Assembly (NCBI GenBank): GCA_903854365.1
Contig: CAINWE010000203.1
Span: forward strand, 1-5,976
Direction of reading: 5' to 3'
DNA length: 5,976 bases
Origin: Oligoflexia bacterium
GTDB taxonomy: Bacteria > Bdellovibrionota > UBA1018
Of this stretch, positions 5,856 to 5,976 are shown piece after piece. The position numbers were made by a program, and so were the translations under genes. The notes under the pieces are model-generated. The model did no database searches. It worked only from the letters and a program-made list of their open reading frames with translations, and was not told the DNA's origin. Every line of letters starts with the position of its first letter. Within the stretch, counting starts at the first letter, position 1.

Positions 5856-5976
5856 GTTAACGTCGGCTTTAGCTCAAATTTTCTAGATGTGTGTCGACTA
5901 TGGGGCAATTGGTCATTAAGCTGCGAGTGAGGCGGATCGAAGGCAATCGAAACAAGTTGATCAATTCTATTCATCC
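5852..5976 (-). CDS. End of an unidentified reading frame, or a 40-residue peptide (runs to right edge)
   Basis: A minus-strand frame is open from the right edge to TGA at 5854-5852. It overlaps the ATG of the HExxH gene by four bases (ATGA). If translated from the ATG at 5974, it encodes 40 residues, MNRIDQLVSIAFDPPHSQLN and then a polar, His/Arg/Thr-rich tail ending LKPTLT. If that ATG is internal, this is the C-terminus of a longer gene outside the window. The start region and any ribosome binding site lie beyond the edge. The stop-start overlap and the lack of a Shine-Dalgarno sequence for the next gene support real translation and coupling. A frame this short could also be open by chance. 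No domain is recognised. Confidence 0.45.
   Translation of the reverse strand, partial: MNRIDQLVSIAFDPPHSQLNDQLPHSRHTSRKFELKPTLT

Noticed and set aside
5880..5908. Minus-strand promoter-like pair TTGCCC and TAGAAA with 17-base spacing before the HExxH gene
   Set aside because: Each hexamer matches only four of six bases, and the pair lies inside a reading frame that appears coupled to the gene. An operon promoter further to the right is more likely.
1..5976. CRISPR array, insertion sequence or long direct repeats
   Set aside because: No regularly spaced repeats, no transposase motifs and no terminal inverted repeats were found by eye.

Overview
The window reads as a chromosomal segment of a Gram-negative bacterium. 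The evidence is a secreted Slt70-type lytic transglycosylase, which needs a periplasm, a thioredoxin-fold [2Fe-2S] ferredoxin and a tRNA gene with an encoded CCA. Base composition is intermediate. Two genes appear to use TTG starts with visible Shine-Dalgarno sequences. A proteobacterial or Bdellovibrionota-type host would fit, but nothing here fixes the lineage.

Left part (1-2897): the 3' two thirds of ychF, a universally conserved P-loop NTPase, runs rightward from beyond the left edge. It collides tail to tail with a leftward slt-like gene, and the two coding regions share 26 bases. Upstream of slt on the same strand, 55 bases away, is a small ferredoxin gene. The two probably form one leftward transcript.

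Middle (2898-3167): a divergent spacer carries a plausible promoter for a rightward tRNA-Asn(GTT). An intrinsic terminator follows. It is symmetric enough to also end the leftward transcript arriving from the right.

Right part (3168-5976): a tightly packed leftward cassette. In transcription order it holds the end of an unidentified reading frame that enters from the right edge (or a 40-residue peptide), a 328-residue unrecognised protein with a HExxH motif, and two different class I SAM-dependent methyltransferases. The first pair overlaps as ATGA and the methyltransferases as ATGGCTAA. A hairpin sits in the only real gap, between the HExxH gene and the first methyltransferase. The junctions suggest coupled expression of a pathway that modifies a small molecule or peptide; its substrate cannot be told from the sequence. 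This cassette, lying directly behind the 3' end of a tRNA gene, is the most interesting part of the window. The rest is housekeeping.
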